Shown: one piece after another, positions 1-7,233 of the stretch
Layout: every line of letters begins with the position of its first letter
How positions within the stretch are numbered: position 1 is the first letter of the stretch
Assembly: GCA_020027965.1 (NCBI GenBank)
Contig: JAHRHE010000008.1
Span: forward strand, 1-43,523
Direction: 5' to 3'
Origin: Nitrospirota bacterium
GTDB taxonomy: Bacteria > Nitrospirota > Nitrospiria > Nitrospirales > Nitrospiraceae
DNA length: 43,523 nt
Notes under the pieces: model-generated
Told to the model about the DNA's origin: nothing
The model's database searches: none
The model's input: only the letters and a program-made list of their open reading frames with translations
Program-made: the position numbers and the translations under genes

Positions 1-80
1 GACCGCTATTCCGGCGTGATGTTTGTCTCCGACGTGGCGGTGAGTCGACAGGAATATTTTGGCACGAAGGCCGCCGGTTC

Positions 81-353
81 GTGACTTTGCCGATGTGGCC
101 GAATTTCGTGGTCGAGGCGATTCCGGCGCAGATCAACGCCATTGTCCAGCGCCACCGAGCGGGCGTGATGATGCTGGAGTATATGGGCTGGGGCGAGGCG
201 GCTCGCCTGATCGAGAAGAGGATGGCGAAGGCCATCAACGCTGGGACCGTCACCTACGACTTCGACCGGCTGATGAAGGAAGAGGGTCGTACTGATGTGG
301 AGGAGATCAAGTGCTTGGCATTTGGGAGTGAGATCATCAACAACATGGCATGA
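81..353 (+). CDS. icd: C-terminal part of NADP-type isocitrate dehydrogenase (5' end cut or frameshifted)
   Basis: The last ~60 residues read like the C-terminus of prokaryotic isocitrate dehydrogenase (isocitrate to 2-oxoglutarate, TCA cycle): [20 protein letters not shown], then [10 protein letters not shown], and a closing [11 protein letters not shown], matching the family's MML-MGW-EAA, TVTYDF-RLM and FG-AII-NM pattern. Upstream of about base 165 the match fades. This frame has no obvious family motif there, while frame 1 (bases 1-84) is open but ends at a TGA. The GTG at 81 is therefore only the first usable start in this frame, not a convincing gene start. Either the gene enters from outside the window and has one or more frameshifts, or this is a decayed copy. 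The identification of the C-terminus is good; the state of the gene is uncertain. Confidence 0.6.
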   Translation: MTLPMWPNFVVEAIPAQINAIVQRHRAGVMMLEYMGWGEAARLIEKRMAKAINAGTVTYDFDRLMKEEGRTDVEEIKCLAFGSEIINNMA

Positions 354-372
354 CGGGCGCACCCCGCAGCGC

Positions 373-747
373 CTATCCTCCTCCCGATGGCACTTGCACC
401 CGTTGCCAGGAGGTGACCGCGCCGTCTTCGAAATAGACCCGAAACTCAGCCGTGTCGCAGGGATTCCTCCCGCCGGGAGGATAGAGCCACACTTCGACGG
501 GCCTGCCTTGGTACTGAATGGTTTTCTTGCAGATGGGTTCGCCGAACACCAGGTAGACCTGGTCATGATCCATGCCATGCACAGGGTAGCCTTGGTCGAT
601 GGCTCGCTTGATGTGCTCGGGGTAGGCGGGATACTTCTCCTTCATGAGCCGGCTTCGTTCCAGGTCACAGCCGGCCAGCGCAGCCAGCGTAACGAGCGCC
701 ACCACCAGCGTCCTTAAGCCTGTACTTCGTACCTTGTGCGTGCTCAC
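373..747 (-). CDS. Small lipoprotein, BamE/SmpA-like fold suspected
   Basis: A 124-residue exported lipoprotein. The GTG at 747 was chosen because a GAGGTG ribosome site (755-760) lies 7 bases upstream and the N-terminus then has a short basic region, a hydrophobic stretch (LVVALVTLAALAGC) and a lipobox Cys near residue 24. The open frame extends to 864, but that extension is proline/arginine-rich and lacks a leader. The mature part carries GMDHDQVYLVFGEP, then a strand-rich VEVWLYPP and FRVYFEDGAVTSW. The pattern of helix, 'VFGEP', then beta strands resembles the BamE/SmpA/OmlA superfamily found in envelope assembly and uncharacterised lipoproteins. It faces icd tail to tail. The exact function is not known. 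Confidence 0.7.
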   Translation of the reverse strand: MSTHKVRSTGLRTLVVALVTLAALAGCDLERSRLMKEKYPAYPEHIKRAIDQGYPVHGMDHDQVYLVFGEPICKKTIQYQGRPVEVWLYPPGGRNPCDTAEFRVYFEDGAVTSWQRVQVPSGGG

Positions 748-963
748 CTGCTCGCACCTCGCTAGCCAGAATCTTTCTCTTCTCTCCCTTGCGCCTGGTC
801 GATGTTGGTCCAGGTGTCCCGGAGGAGTCAAGCATCTTTCCGGGGGTGCGAAGGCGGGAGACATTCTCGGGCCGAGTCCTTTGATTCTCGCGGCACGCTC
901 GGATCATCCCACCGGCCTCAACACCCTCGGACGCACGCGGCTCTTCCAGTCCGGTTCGTCTCA

Positions 964-992
964 TTGAAATCCCGCAGACCCTGTGATAAAGT
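964..992 (+). promoter_or_regulatory. Promoter of the disrupted tRNA-Glu copy
   Basis: TTGAAA (964-969), a 17-base spacer and TAAAGT (987-992), ending 43 bases before the tRNA start. It is a near copy of the promoter at 2093-2121, with the same boxes, same spacer length and same distance to the tRNA, so promoter and gene were duplicated together. Confidence 0.65.
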
Positions 993-1035
993 GCGGCCCC
1001 ATTCGACAGATCCCCCTCTCAATCGAAGACCGGCT

Positions 1036-1276
1036 GGTCCCATCGTCTAGCCTGGCCCTGCCCGGATGAATCACGAACATCTACTGCGGCAGCCGATCCT
1101 CTCGCCCGGCGCGACTGTTCTCGCTCAGCCTCCTCGACGTACTGCAGAGAGTACGCCTGCGTCGTCCTCGCCTGCGAGCAGCCGCTGAGGCCTTCGGTCT
1201 CCGCTGCCTCGCGACGACGTTCCTGATTCATCCGGGCTGATCGGGCCCTCTCAAGGCCCAAACACGGGTTCGAATC
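1036..1276 (+). pseudogene. tRNA-Glu(CUC) pseudogene interrupted by a palindromic element
   Basis: Bases 1036-1057 are identical to the first 22 bases of the intact tRNA-Glu at 2166. Bases 1243-1276 match its anticodon arm, variable region and T arm up to TTCGAATC, where identity stops, so the 3' T stem and acceptor strand are missing. Between the two halves lies a ~180-base element with perfect 14-base inverted ends, replacing about seven bases at the D-arm/anticodon junction. With neither D arm nor acceptor stem complete, no functional tRNA can form. The flanking promoter is preserved. Confidence 0.8.
1060..1237. repeat. Palindromic insertion element, copy 1
   Basis: Ends are a perfect 14-base inverted repeat: GCCCGGATGAATCA at 1060-1073 and its complement at 1224-1237. 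The inside contains CATCTACTGCGGC after the left end, CTGCGTCG..CTCGCCTGCGAG in the middle, and CCTCGCGACGACGTTC before the right end. The same blocks in the same order occur in the copy at 10514-10760. There is no coding capacity, so it is a MITE- or REP-like non-autonomous element. No clear target-site duplication is visible inside the tRNA. Confidence 0.7.
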
Positions 1277-1310
1277 GTCCGCTCCTCCCAGGCAGGCGCT
1301 CGCGAACAGT

Positions 1311-1339
1311 TTGTGATGGCGGTTCAGTTGGTGTAAAGT
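1311..1339 (+). promoter_or_regulatory. Putative promoter of the toxin-antitoxin pair
   Basis: TTGTGA (1311-1316), a 17-base spacer and TAAAGT (1334-1339). An inverted GTAA/TTAC pair (1333-1346) overlaps the -10 box and could be an operator for the antitoxin. The -10 box is the same TAAAGT as in the tRNA promoters. Confidence 0.4.
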
Positions 1340-1380
1340 AGGTTACCTCTGCCAAGTGTTGAATAAGGAGAAATCTTCTT

Positions 1381-1635
1381 ATGGGGCGAAAAGGCGCTGA
1401 CGCATCCAAGCTCGTTCTTGAAGTGCCCGTGGAATTGAGCGCTATCTTAAAACGTCATCGCGAGATCCCGTGGACGCGTGTGGCGGAGCAGGCCTTGTGG
1501 CAGTATGCGCGCAAGGTGCAGCTCACAGACCGACTGGCCTCTCGGAGCGCATTGACCGTTGAGGCGGCCAAAACGATCGGGCGGGAGGTCAAGGCCGGGC
1601 TACGTCGTCGGTACGTCAAACGCAGCACGCGATGA
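1381..1635 (+). CDS. Antitoxin of a PIN-domain toxin-antitoxin pair
   Basis: An 84-residue basic protein with an AAGGAG ribosome site (1365-1370) ten bases upstream. Its stop overlaps the toxin start as ATGA (1632-1635), the usual translational coupling of type II pairs. The N-terminal ~45 residues contain KLVLEVPVELSAILKRH, a strand followed by a helix, then WTRVAEQALWQYARK. This layout resembles a ribbon-helix-helix DNA-binding antitoxin of the VapB class. The C-terminal part is basic (GLRRRYVKRSTR) and would be the toxin-binding tail. Antitoxins of this kind neutralise the toxin and repress their own promoter. The assignment rests on position, size and fold pattern, not a diagnostic motif. 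Confidence 0.65.
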   Translation: MGRKGADASKLVLEVPVELSAILKRHREIPWTRVAEQALWQYARKVQLTDRLASRSALTVEAAKTIGREVKAGLRRRYVKRSTR

Positions 1636-2048
1636 GGTTGATCCTTGATACGAATGTCCTGATCGCCGCCTTAATGAAAGATTCTCTGACCAGGGAAATT
1701 CTCCTATTCCCTGGCTTCGAACTTCTCCTCCCCGAATACGCCCTCGAGGAAATCACCAAGCACCGGACAAAAATTGCTCGGCATGCACGTCTGCGAGGAG
1801 AAGAGATTGACTTACTACTCACTATCCTCCTCGAGTCCATTTCCGTCGTACCGAAAGAGGAGATTAGATCCCATATGCAGGCGGCAGAAGAGCTGATCGG
1901 TGGTGTTGATCCGAATGATGTGCCGTTTGTGGCCCTGGCGCTTGCTCGTGAGAATGATGGGATCTGGTCCAACGACCAGGCCTTTGATGGAATACCAGGC
2001 ATTCGGCGATGGACGACCGCGGATATCAAGGCCTATTTGCACCTTTGA
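1632..2048 (+). CDS. PIN-domain ribonuclease toxin (VapC-like)
   Basis: A 138-residue PIN-domain protein. The acidic metal-binding residues of the family are all visible: D6 in LILDTNVLIAAL, E39/E40 in EYALEEITKH, D96 in GVDPNDVPFVALALA and D115 in IWSNDQAFDG. PIN toxins use Mg2+ or Mn2+ to cut RNA, often tRNA or rRNA, when the antitoxin is lost. The start overlaps the antitoxin stop (ATGA). Lower GC and a more AT-rich codon choice than the neighbours suggest acquisition by transfer. It lies between two copies of a tRNA-Glu gene. The 'D-PND-PF-ALALA' form is closer to the PIN_3/COG1569-type subfamily than to classical short VapC, so the exact substrate cannot be stated. Confidence 0.85.
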   Translation: MRLILDTNVLIAALMKDSLTREILLFPGFELLLPEYALEEITKHRTKIARHARLRGEEIDLLLTILLESISVVPKEEIRSHMQAAEELIGGVDPNDVPFVALALARENDGIWSNDQAFDGIPGIRRWTTADIKAYLHL

Positions 2049-2092
2049 GGGAGCGATAACCCACTCACGCTCTCTCCGGTGGTATGTCCGCG

Positions 2093-2121
2093 TTGAAATC
2101 CCATACCCCTTGTGCTAAAGT
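2093..2121 (+). promoter_or_regulatory. Promoter of intact tRNA-Glu
   Basis: TTGAAA (2093-2098), a 17-base spacer and TAAAGT (2116-2121), with the tRNA starting after a further 44 bases. The same arrangement upstream of the broken copy supports the assignment. Confidence 0.65.
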
Positions 2122-2165
2122 TCACTCCCTCCGCAAAGCTCTCTTCGCGGTAATCACGACCGGCT

Positions 2166-2243
2166 GGTCCCATCGTCTAGCCTGGCCTAGGACGGGGCCC
2201 TCTCAAGGCCCAAACACGGGTTCGAATCCCGTTGGGACCACCA
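2166..2243 (+). tRNA. tRNA-Glu (anticodon CUC), CCA encoded
   Basis: The acceptor stem GGTCCCA (2166-2172) pairs with TGGGACC (2233-2239), followed by discriminator A and an encoded CCA (2241-2243). The anticodon stem GGGCC/GGCCC encloses loop CTCTCAA, giving anticodon CTC, which reads GAG. The T arm is ACGGG-TTCGAAT-CCCGT. The D arm is GTC..GAC around TAGCCTGGCCTAG. All arms fold, so the gene looks functional, unlike the copy at 1036. Confidence 0.93.
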
Positions 2244-2252
2244 TTCGACGCG

Positions 2253-2287
2253 CCCTTCGATGGACTCAGGGCTTGCTCATGGCAGGC
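2253..2287. repeat. Single copy of a 'CCTTCGA..CTCAGGG..GGCAGG' repeat
   Basis: Just 3' of the tRNA, CCCTTCGATGGACTCAGGG is followed by TGCTCATGGCAGG. It belongs to the same short repeat family as the cluster at 21778-22013. It is non-coding. Confidence 0.4.
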
Positions 2288-2474
2288 CACCCTTTGTTCT
2301 ACAAATTCCCGGGCGTCGAATAGTGCCACAAGCCAGGTCGAGGGGCCCATGGCAGGCCAGTTTGAGCCTACCCCGCGCTCGCGAAGTCGAGCGCCAAGTC
2401 ATTTTTCTTGCCGTGAGAGTAAGACACCGCTGAGCTGTTTTCCCTCGAGGAAGGCGAGCGGGCTGGAAAGGATC

Positions 2475-3503
2475 TCATGGGCCGTTCCGCAACCCCTGTG
2501 AGCCCTGCTCTCGCGTGAAGCTTAGTTTTGGTACATCGAACGCAAACCGGAGTTGCACAGCCCAGTATTCCTGCACCAGCGTGCCTGGATGGTCCAACGA
2601 GCGATCCTGTTCCCGGTACACACTCAATTCATAATGGTCCTTCCAGCGAAACGCGAGGCCCAAAATCCAATCTAATTCGGTGGGGCTGAGCTTATTGTCC
2701 AACTCTCGGTCCGTGAACATATTTATGTCTCCAAAGAAGACAACCAAATTCTTGTAGAGGTCTGCGTCCAAATGCGCCACATACCGGAACAGGGCTCTGC
2801 CGGTGTTATCCGGTCGCGCGAAATAGTTGCTGTTGTGAAACAACCAGCCGAACCCGGCGTAGGCATTAAGATTCTGATTCGGAAACCGTTGCCGCCACCA
2901 GGAAAGATCATCAGCGGCTTGAAAGCGGCCGGTCAGTAGGGCATCGGCATAGATTTGTTTGAGGCCACTCCGATCGAGCGGCGCATCGCGCTCATACTGG
3001 ATCCGCCAGCCCCAACGATCAATCAACCCGGTGAGGGCGTAGGTCATATCCCACTCGGTGAGTATGATCCAGCCCTCCTTGCGATCGGAGAAGAAATTCT
3101 GATCGGTGTAGAAGGTGAGATACTGTTTGTACAGGTCCGTTTCCAAATGAAGCATGTGGCGCAATCCGACGAGGCCGGTATTGTCGGGCCGAGCTGCAAA
3201 CGTCGGGTTCGAGACAAATACGCCGGTCAGGAAATAGCCTCCGAACAATGTTTCCTCCGCCTCCCTGGCCGTGTCCCCTTGCTCCTCGAGGGAAGGAAGC
3301 GGCCGACCATATTTCTCCAACGCGAACGCTGGACCTAGGAGCCAGGCCCATACGGCAAGCCCGGCCCCGATGGACAGGAAGACCCTCCGGGCAGGAGCCG
3401 CCCCTGAGATCTTGAATATGAGGCTACTCTGCTTGATGGTGAAGATGGCCACGATGTCGCCCTTCCTCGATCCGCCCTGCGTGGACCGAACAAGAGCCGC
3501 CAC
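2475..3503 (-). CDS. Exported outer-membrane-like protein with internal duplication
   Basis: A protein of up to 342 residues. A signal-peptide-like stretch RRVFLSIGAGLAVWAWLLG followed by PAFALEK lies around residues 40-63, so the long N-terminus before it may not be translated; an in-frame GTG at 3452 gives a shorter leader. The mature part is rich in alternating aromatic strands (WIILTEWDMTYALTGL, ELDWILGLAFRWKDHYELSVYREQD) and ends in a strand, as in beta-barrel proteins. A motif occurs twice: ARPDNTGLVGLRHMLHLETD..YTDQNFFSDRKE and ARPDNTGRALFRYVAHLDAD..FGDINMFTDRELD. That gives two homologous halves. No named family is recognised, and the role is unknown. The flanking genes are a tRNA and a lipoprotein. 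Confidence 0.7.
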   Translation of the reverse strand: MAALVRSTQGGSRKGDIVAIFTIKQSSLIFKISGAAPARRVFLSIGAGLAVWAWLLGPAFALEKYGRPLPSLEEQGDTAREAEETLFGGYFLTGVFVSNPTFAARPDNTGLVGLRHMLHLETDLYKQYLTFYTDQNFFSDRKEGWIILTEWDMTYALTGLIDRWGWRIQYERDAPLDRSGLKQIYADALLTGRFQAADDLSWWRQRFPNQNLNAYAGFGWLFHNSNYFARPDNTGRALFRYVAHLDADLYKNLVVFFGDINMFTDRELDNKLSPTELDWILGLAFRWKDHYELSVYREQDRSLDHPGTLVQEYWAVQLRFAFDVPKLSFTREQGSQGLRNGP

Positions 3504-3799
3504 CGAGCCAATTGGGTCAGGCGATGCGGCGGGCGCTTGAAACGGGAATTCTGGACGCGCAGGACTCCCTAAGCAGGCATGTCGCTAAAAAGGATTGCCT
3601 ACCACCGGGATCCACGGGCTACCTCCACGCAACGGTTCCCTTCTCGCGCTCGCTCCAGTATTTCACGGGAGCGAAAGCCGCGGAGCCGCGAATGACCTTG
3701 TACAGTCGGGATGAAGGTCTGTCCAGCGAAATCTTCCAGGAGCGAGACTCTTGCCTGCTCAGCTCGGCTGGAGTCTCCAACAGGACCGGCCCATGATCA
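3504..3799. other. Intergenic stretch without a recognised gene
   Basis: This lies between two minus-strand envelope genes. Short frames exist on both strands but lack ribosome sites and recognisable protein features. I see no tRNA, clear terminator or repeat. Confidence 0.4.
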
Positions 3800-4231
3800 C
3801 TATGGATTACAGGCTGCAAAGATGGCTTCACAGTGGTTCAGGGCGTCGATAGTACTCGGGACGGATTGATAGCCGATGTCCGAGACCTGATCTCCTTCCA
3901 GAAGCACACTCGCCCAGCAGCCATGGTGAGGCCGTGGAAAACTTCCTTTCGATCCCGGAAAAGATTCCTGTAGCATCTGAGCCTCTTTGTAGTAGAGGAA
4001 AATGACACTATGGCCCTCGACCGTTTGACGGGTCGGTTCACCGGCACAGGCCAACAGGGCTTCTTTGCTCTTTCCAATGGTGGCGTCCCGATTCGGTAAC
4101 ACGGTCACCAGCCCCTGTGTCGCGCACCCCACGAGGTAACACAGACCCATGACGAGGAGCAGTCCTACTCTCCAATCGGGCGCCCGGCGCGCATGAGGCG
4201 GTCCGCTCTTGTTTATTTGTCGGCAGTCCAT
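3800..4231 (-). CDS. Small lipoprotein of unknown function
   Basis: A 143-residue protein with a hydrophobic leader VGLLLVMGLCYLVGC whose Cys36 sits in a lipobox (L-V-G-C). It is therefore probably lipidated and anchored in the envelope. After it come PNRDATIGKSKEALLACAGEP, VIFLYYKEA, CWASVLLEGDQVSDIGYQ and a Cys-containing tail CEAIFAAC. The pattern 'G..KE.LL.CAGEP......V..Y' resembles a recurrent family of small periplasmic lipoproteins with a BamE-like topology. The four cysteines after the lipid anchor could form disulfides. The ATG at 4231 gives a basic N-region; a GTG at 4168 is a possible shorter start. Function is unknown. Confidence 0.65.
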   Translation of the reverse strand: MDCRQINKSGPPHARRAPDWRVGLLLVMGLCYLVGCATQGLVTVLPNRDATIGKSKEALLACAGEPTRQTVEGHSVIFLYYKEAQMLQESFPGSKGSFPRPHHGCWASVLLEGDQVSDIGYQSVPSTIDALNHCEAIFAACNP

Positions 4232-4517
4232 CGCGACACTTCCGCCGAGACGATTGAGCGCATGTTACCTCAATTAAATCTCTTGATGCAAAGCGATTCA
4301 GTCAAACTCTGCGGAACCGTGCTCAACGCGAGACACTCACGACGTGATGCCATAGGCACAATGAATCGAGAATCCTCACCGAGACGCGAGCCTATTCGAC
4401 CGAGGCGAGCGTATGACACCTCGCGGGACTGACGAGCCAGTGTTGTTGGACCGCCGAGGTCTTACTCGACAGACATGTGTTCACGCGCGGACATGCGGTG
4501 CGGTGAGGCTGAGACGA
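4232..4517. other. Divergent intergenic region with an imperfect direct repeat
   Basis: No gene is recognised in this stretch between a leftward lipoprotein gene and a rightward synthase gene. GAGACGATTGAGCGCATG (4247-4264) recurs almost exactly as GAGACGATTGACGCGCATG at 4511-4529, where it overlaps the -35 box of the downstream promoter. The pair could be binding sites for one regulator, but nothing more supports that. Confidence 0.35.
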
Positions 4518-4547
4518 TTGACGCGCATGAGAGCGGTTGTGTATAAG
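4518..4547 (+). promoter_or_regulatory. Sigma70-type promoter for the deoxyhypusine-synthase-like gene
   Basis: TTGACG (4518-4523), an 18-base spacer and TATAAG (4542-4547), 48 bases before the ATG at 4596. Confidence 0.55.
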
Positions 4548-4595
4548 TAAGTCGTGCGAAACGTGAGTCCGTGTGTCTAAGAGGGCAGGTGTGGG

Positions 4596-5696
4596 ATGCA
4601 ACCACGCGAATTTCACGACGGCGCCCAGGATGGGCTGGAGCCGTTAGAGCCGCTCGACCCTGAGAAGATTCGGTCCTTCTCGGATCTCCTGGTGGCGATG
4701 GGGAAAACCGCCTTCGGCGGCCGGCGCCTGGGAGAGGCCTATGCGGTGCTGTCGGAGATGATCGGCGACCCGGACTGCGTGGTCGTGATGAGTCTGTCGG
4801 GCGCGATGACCATCGCGAAGATGGGGAAGATCATCAGCGCGATGCTGGATCTCGGTATGGTCCAGATCGTCGTGTCGACCGGCGCATTGGTCGCGCATGG
4901 GCTCACCGAGTCGGTCGGGAAGGTCCACTATCGCCATCACCCGTCCATGAAGGACGAAGAGCTGTTCCGCAAAGGGTACAACCGGGTCTACGACACGCTG
5001 GAGATGGAAGCGAACCTGAACTATGTCGAGCACGTCGTCTCGCAGACCCTCAAGCGGCTGGGCCATCAGGCGCCGCTGTCCTCGGAGCTGTTGATGCGAG
5101 AGCTGGGGCGCACCCTGGTGGATGAACACGAAGGTGGCGGCATTCTCAAGAGCGCCTTTCTGAAGGGTGTGCCGGTGTATATTCCCGCCTTCACGGACTC
5201 AGAGATGGGCCTCGACGTGGCGACGTGGTCAATGGCGAGCAATCTCGACTGGGCGCGGAGCCAGGGCCGGGATGGAGATCTCAGCGTGTTGCGCGCCCTG
5301 CATCAGCACCTGCCCACTTTCAACCCCTATTTGGATCTCAACAGCTATACAGAACGATTGCTCACGGCCAAACGGCTGGGCATTTTTACGATCGGGGGAG
5401 GCGTCCCGAGGAACTGGGCTCAGCAGGTACCTCCCTACATCGAAATCGGCAACATTCGCCTGGGATTGAACGTGAAGCCGCCGCGCTTCCAGTACGGAGT
5501 ACGCATCTGCCCGGAGCCGGACTATTGGGGCGGGCTCAGCGGGTGTACCTATAACGAAGGGATCTCTTGGGGAAAGTTTGTCACACCGCAGGAAGGTGGC
5601 CGCTACGCCGAGGTCCTGAGCGATGCGACGGTCGTCTGGCCGCTCCTCATGATGGGGCTGCTTGAACGGTTTCGTCCAAAAACCTCGCCGCCCTGA
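4596..5696 (+). CDS. Deoxyhypusine-synthase-family protein, candidate homospermidine synthase
   Basis: A 366-residue protein of the deoxyhypusine synthase (DHS) fold. Visible family features are MSLSGAMTIAKMGKIISAML (NAD-binding start), VSTGALVAHGLTESVG, GGGVPRNWAQQ, and near the C-terminus CTYNEGISWGKFV. The last contains the EG-SWGK signature whose lysine forms the enzyme-butylamine imine in eukaryotic DHS. Bacteria lack eIF5A. Published work on bacterial DHS-like proteins shows that some transfer an aminobutyl group to putrescine to make homospermidine, with NAD as cofactor. The pyruvoyl arginine decarboxylase and agmatinase genes 3-5 kb downstream supply a putrescine route, supporting a polyamine role. 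A strong promoter precedes it. The family is certain; the acceptor substrate is inference. Confidence 0.88.
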   Translation: MQPREFHDGAQDGLEPLEPLDPEKIRSFSDLLVAMGKTAFGGRRLGEAYAVLSEMIGDPDCVVVMSLSGAMTIAKMGKIISAMLDLGMVQIVVSTGALVAHGLTESVGKVHYRHHPSMKDEELFRKGYNRVYDTLEMEANLNYVEHVVSQTLKRLGHQAPLSSELLMRELGRTLVDEHEGGGILKSAFLKGVPVYIPAFTDSEMGLDVATWSMASNLDWARSQGRDGDLSVLRALHQHLPTFNPYLDLNSYTERLLTAKRLGIFTIGGGVPRNWAQQVPPYIEIGNIRLGLNVKPPRFQYGVRICPEPDYWGGLSGCTYNEGISWGKFVTPQEGGRYAEVLSDATVVWPLLMMGLLERFRPKTSPP

Positions 5697-5726
5697 CCCG
5701 GTCGTGTTCCGACTCCCCGGCCGATC

Positions 5727-6113
5727 ATGAGCCGCAGGATGAAACCGGCTCACCGGATCTCGGAGCCTCCGTACCACACCGACCGCGCCATGCTGGAGCG
5801 CGAAGTCGTGATGGAGGCCTTCCGGACGGGCGGGCCAGGCGGGCAGCATCGGAACGTGACCGACTCCGCGGTACGCTTGCTCCACCCGCCGTCAGGCGTG
5901 CGCGTCATTGCGGCGGATTCGCGCTCCCAGCACCGGAATCGAGAGACGGCCTTCGCGCGGCTGATCAGGCGGCTCCAGAGCCTGAACCGCGTGTCCCCTC
6001 CGCGAGTTCCGACGCGCGTGTCCAAGCGGGCCGTTGAGCGCCGCCTGGCGGAGAAAAAGCGGTCCCAGGCTATCAAACGCTTGCGCGCGGTGGTGCGAGA
6101 CCAGGATGACTAA
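5727..6113 (+). CDS. Release-factor-like GGQ protein (ArfB/PrfH-type)
   Basis: A 128-residue protein built around the class I release factor catalytic domain. TGGPGGQHRNVTDSAVRL contains the GGQ tripeptide (residues 38-40) that enters the ribosomal peptidyl transferase centre and hydrolyses peptidyl-tRNA. It is followed by HPPSGVRVIAADSRSQHRNRETAFARL, typical of RF-1 domain proteins, and a highly basic C-terminal helix (ERRLAEKKRSQAIKRLRAVV), as in ArfB, which enters the empty mRNA channel. There is no stop-codon-recognition domain, so it is a stalled-ribosome rescue or related factor rather than RF1/RF2. Its stop overlaps the start of the next gene, suggesting co-translation. Confidence 0.88.
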   Translation: MSRRMKPAHRISEPPYHTDRAMLEREVVMEAFRTGGPGGQHRNVTDSAVRLLHPPSGVRVIAADSRSQHRNRETAFARLIRRLQSLNRVSPPRVPTRVSKRAVERRLAEKKRSQAIKRLRAVVRDQDD

Positions 6114-6804
6114 TCTCGTGGGGATGACACGTGAGAGACGACGCGCCACCGTCGGGCGTGCAGGGGTCGTCTGGACCTTTGCATGGCTGATGGCGCTCCT
6201 GCTCGTCACGGACTCGCTTGGTGGAGAGAATCGTCGGGACCTGGCGCGAGATGACGGGCGATCACGAGGCAGCCCGCGCGCACCGGTCACACTGATCGAA
6301 TATTCCGATTTCACGTGCGGATTCTGCGTGCGGTTCTTCCGGGAGACCTGGCCCCGGATCCGCGCGCACTATGTCGATTCAGGCAAGGTCCGATTCGTCT
6401 ACCGGGACTACCCGCGTGCCTCTGAGGGACCCGGCCTGGAGGCCGCGCAGGCTGCGCGCTGCGCGGGAGACCAGGGCCAATACTGGCAGATGCACGACCG
6501 GCTCTTCGGTTCTGACGGGACATTGGCCACGCGCGAGTTTCAGCAGCATGCGACCACCCTCGGCCTGGATCGTGATGCCTTTGCCGCGTGTCTGCGGGAC
6601 GCCCCGTACACGCGAGAGATCTTCCTGGATCGGAAGGAAGGCTACAATCTCGGCTTCCGAGGCACGCCCGGCTTCGCATTAGTGAGAACAGGCGAGAGCC
6701 GTGAGGAATCCCCCATTCTCCTTCCGGGCGCCCTTCCGTTCGAGGTGTTCCAGGAACAGATTGAGAGTCTCCTGAAACGAGTGAAGGGCGAGCGGGAGGG
6801 TTGA
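6106..6804 (+). CDS. DsbA-like thiol oxidoreductase, exported
   Basis: A 232-residue thioredoxin-fold protein of the DsbA/Thioredoxin_4 group. After a basic N-terminus comes one hydrophobic segment (VVWTFAWLMALLLVTDSLGG), a signal peptide or anchor. The mature part starts VTLIEYSDFTCGFCVRFF, with the active-site pair C71-G-F-C74. It continues with VRFVYRDYP, EAAQAARCAGDQGQYWQMHD and the cis-proline loop FRGTPGFALV. All are features of DsbA-type disulfide oxidases or DsbC-like reductants in the periplasm. The ATG at 6106 overlaps the previous stop by 8 bases; ATG 6124 is an alternative. Upstream in-frame ATGs lie inside the preceding gene and are unlikely. An extra Cys (RCAGD) is common in the family. 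Confidence 0.88.
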   Translation: MTNLVGMTRERRRATVGRAGVVWTFAWLMALLLVTDSLGGENRRDLARDDGRSRGSPRAPVTLIEYSDFTCGFCVRFFRETWPRIRAHYVDSGKVRFVYRDYPRASEGPGLEAAQAARCAGDQGQYWQMHDRLFGSDGTLATREFQQHATTLGLDRDAFAACLRDAPYTREIFLDRKEGYNLGFRGTPGFALVRTGESREESPILLPGALPFEVFQEQIESLLKRVKGEREG

Positions 6805-6935
6805 ATTCCTCAGAGCAGGAGCCTATGCTTGAGCCTTGTCGAGCGAAGAGCAAATAGCCAAGAGCAGACAGCGCCGAACTTCTAGCTACCAGCTACACGC
6901 TACCAGGTACTCGCTACGCGAGAGGGAAGGGAACC

Positions 6936-7214
6936 ATGGCAAGCGAACAACCGTTCTGGCCGGTCGAATGCGGAGAGGGTGAGCCGGATCTGATGGTGTG
7001 CATGTCATGCTTGAGCGAGGTGTTCCGGAGCAAAGTGCCCATGCCGGACTGCCCGTCCTGCCACCGCGTGTCCACCTACGAGTCGTTTACGCTCGAATCT
7101 ATTCGTGACTGGGGTACGGAAGAACTGATTGCCAAAGCTGAACAGGCCCACGCCTTCGTTGAACAGCCGCCCGTCCAGGCAGACGAGATTCCGGAACCCA
7201 CCCCACCCGCGTAA
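6936..7214 (+). CDS. Small zinc-ribbon-like protein
   Basis: A 92-residue protein with a GGAAGGG ribosome site just before the ATG. It carries two CxxC knuckles, VCMSC (residues 21-25) and DCPSC (residues 38-42), which could bind one Zn2+. The second half is acidic and proline-rich (FVEQPPVQADEIPEPTPPA). No signal peptide or transmembrane segment is seen, so it is probably cytoplasmic. Zinc ribbons of this size often act as adaptors or nucleic-acid/protein binders, but no family was recognised and no function is proposed. It ends 19 bases before the aldehyde dehydrogenase start and is probably co-transcribed with it. Confidence 0.75.
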   Translation: MASEQPFWPVECGEGEPDLMVCMSCLSEVFRSKVPMPDCPSCHRVSTYESFTLESIRDWGTEELIAKAEQAHAFVEQPPVQADEIPEPTPPA

Positions 7215-7233
7215 CCCACACGAGAGGCTCGGC

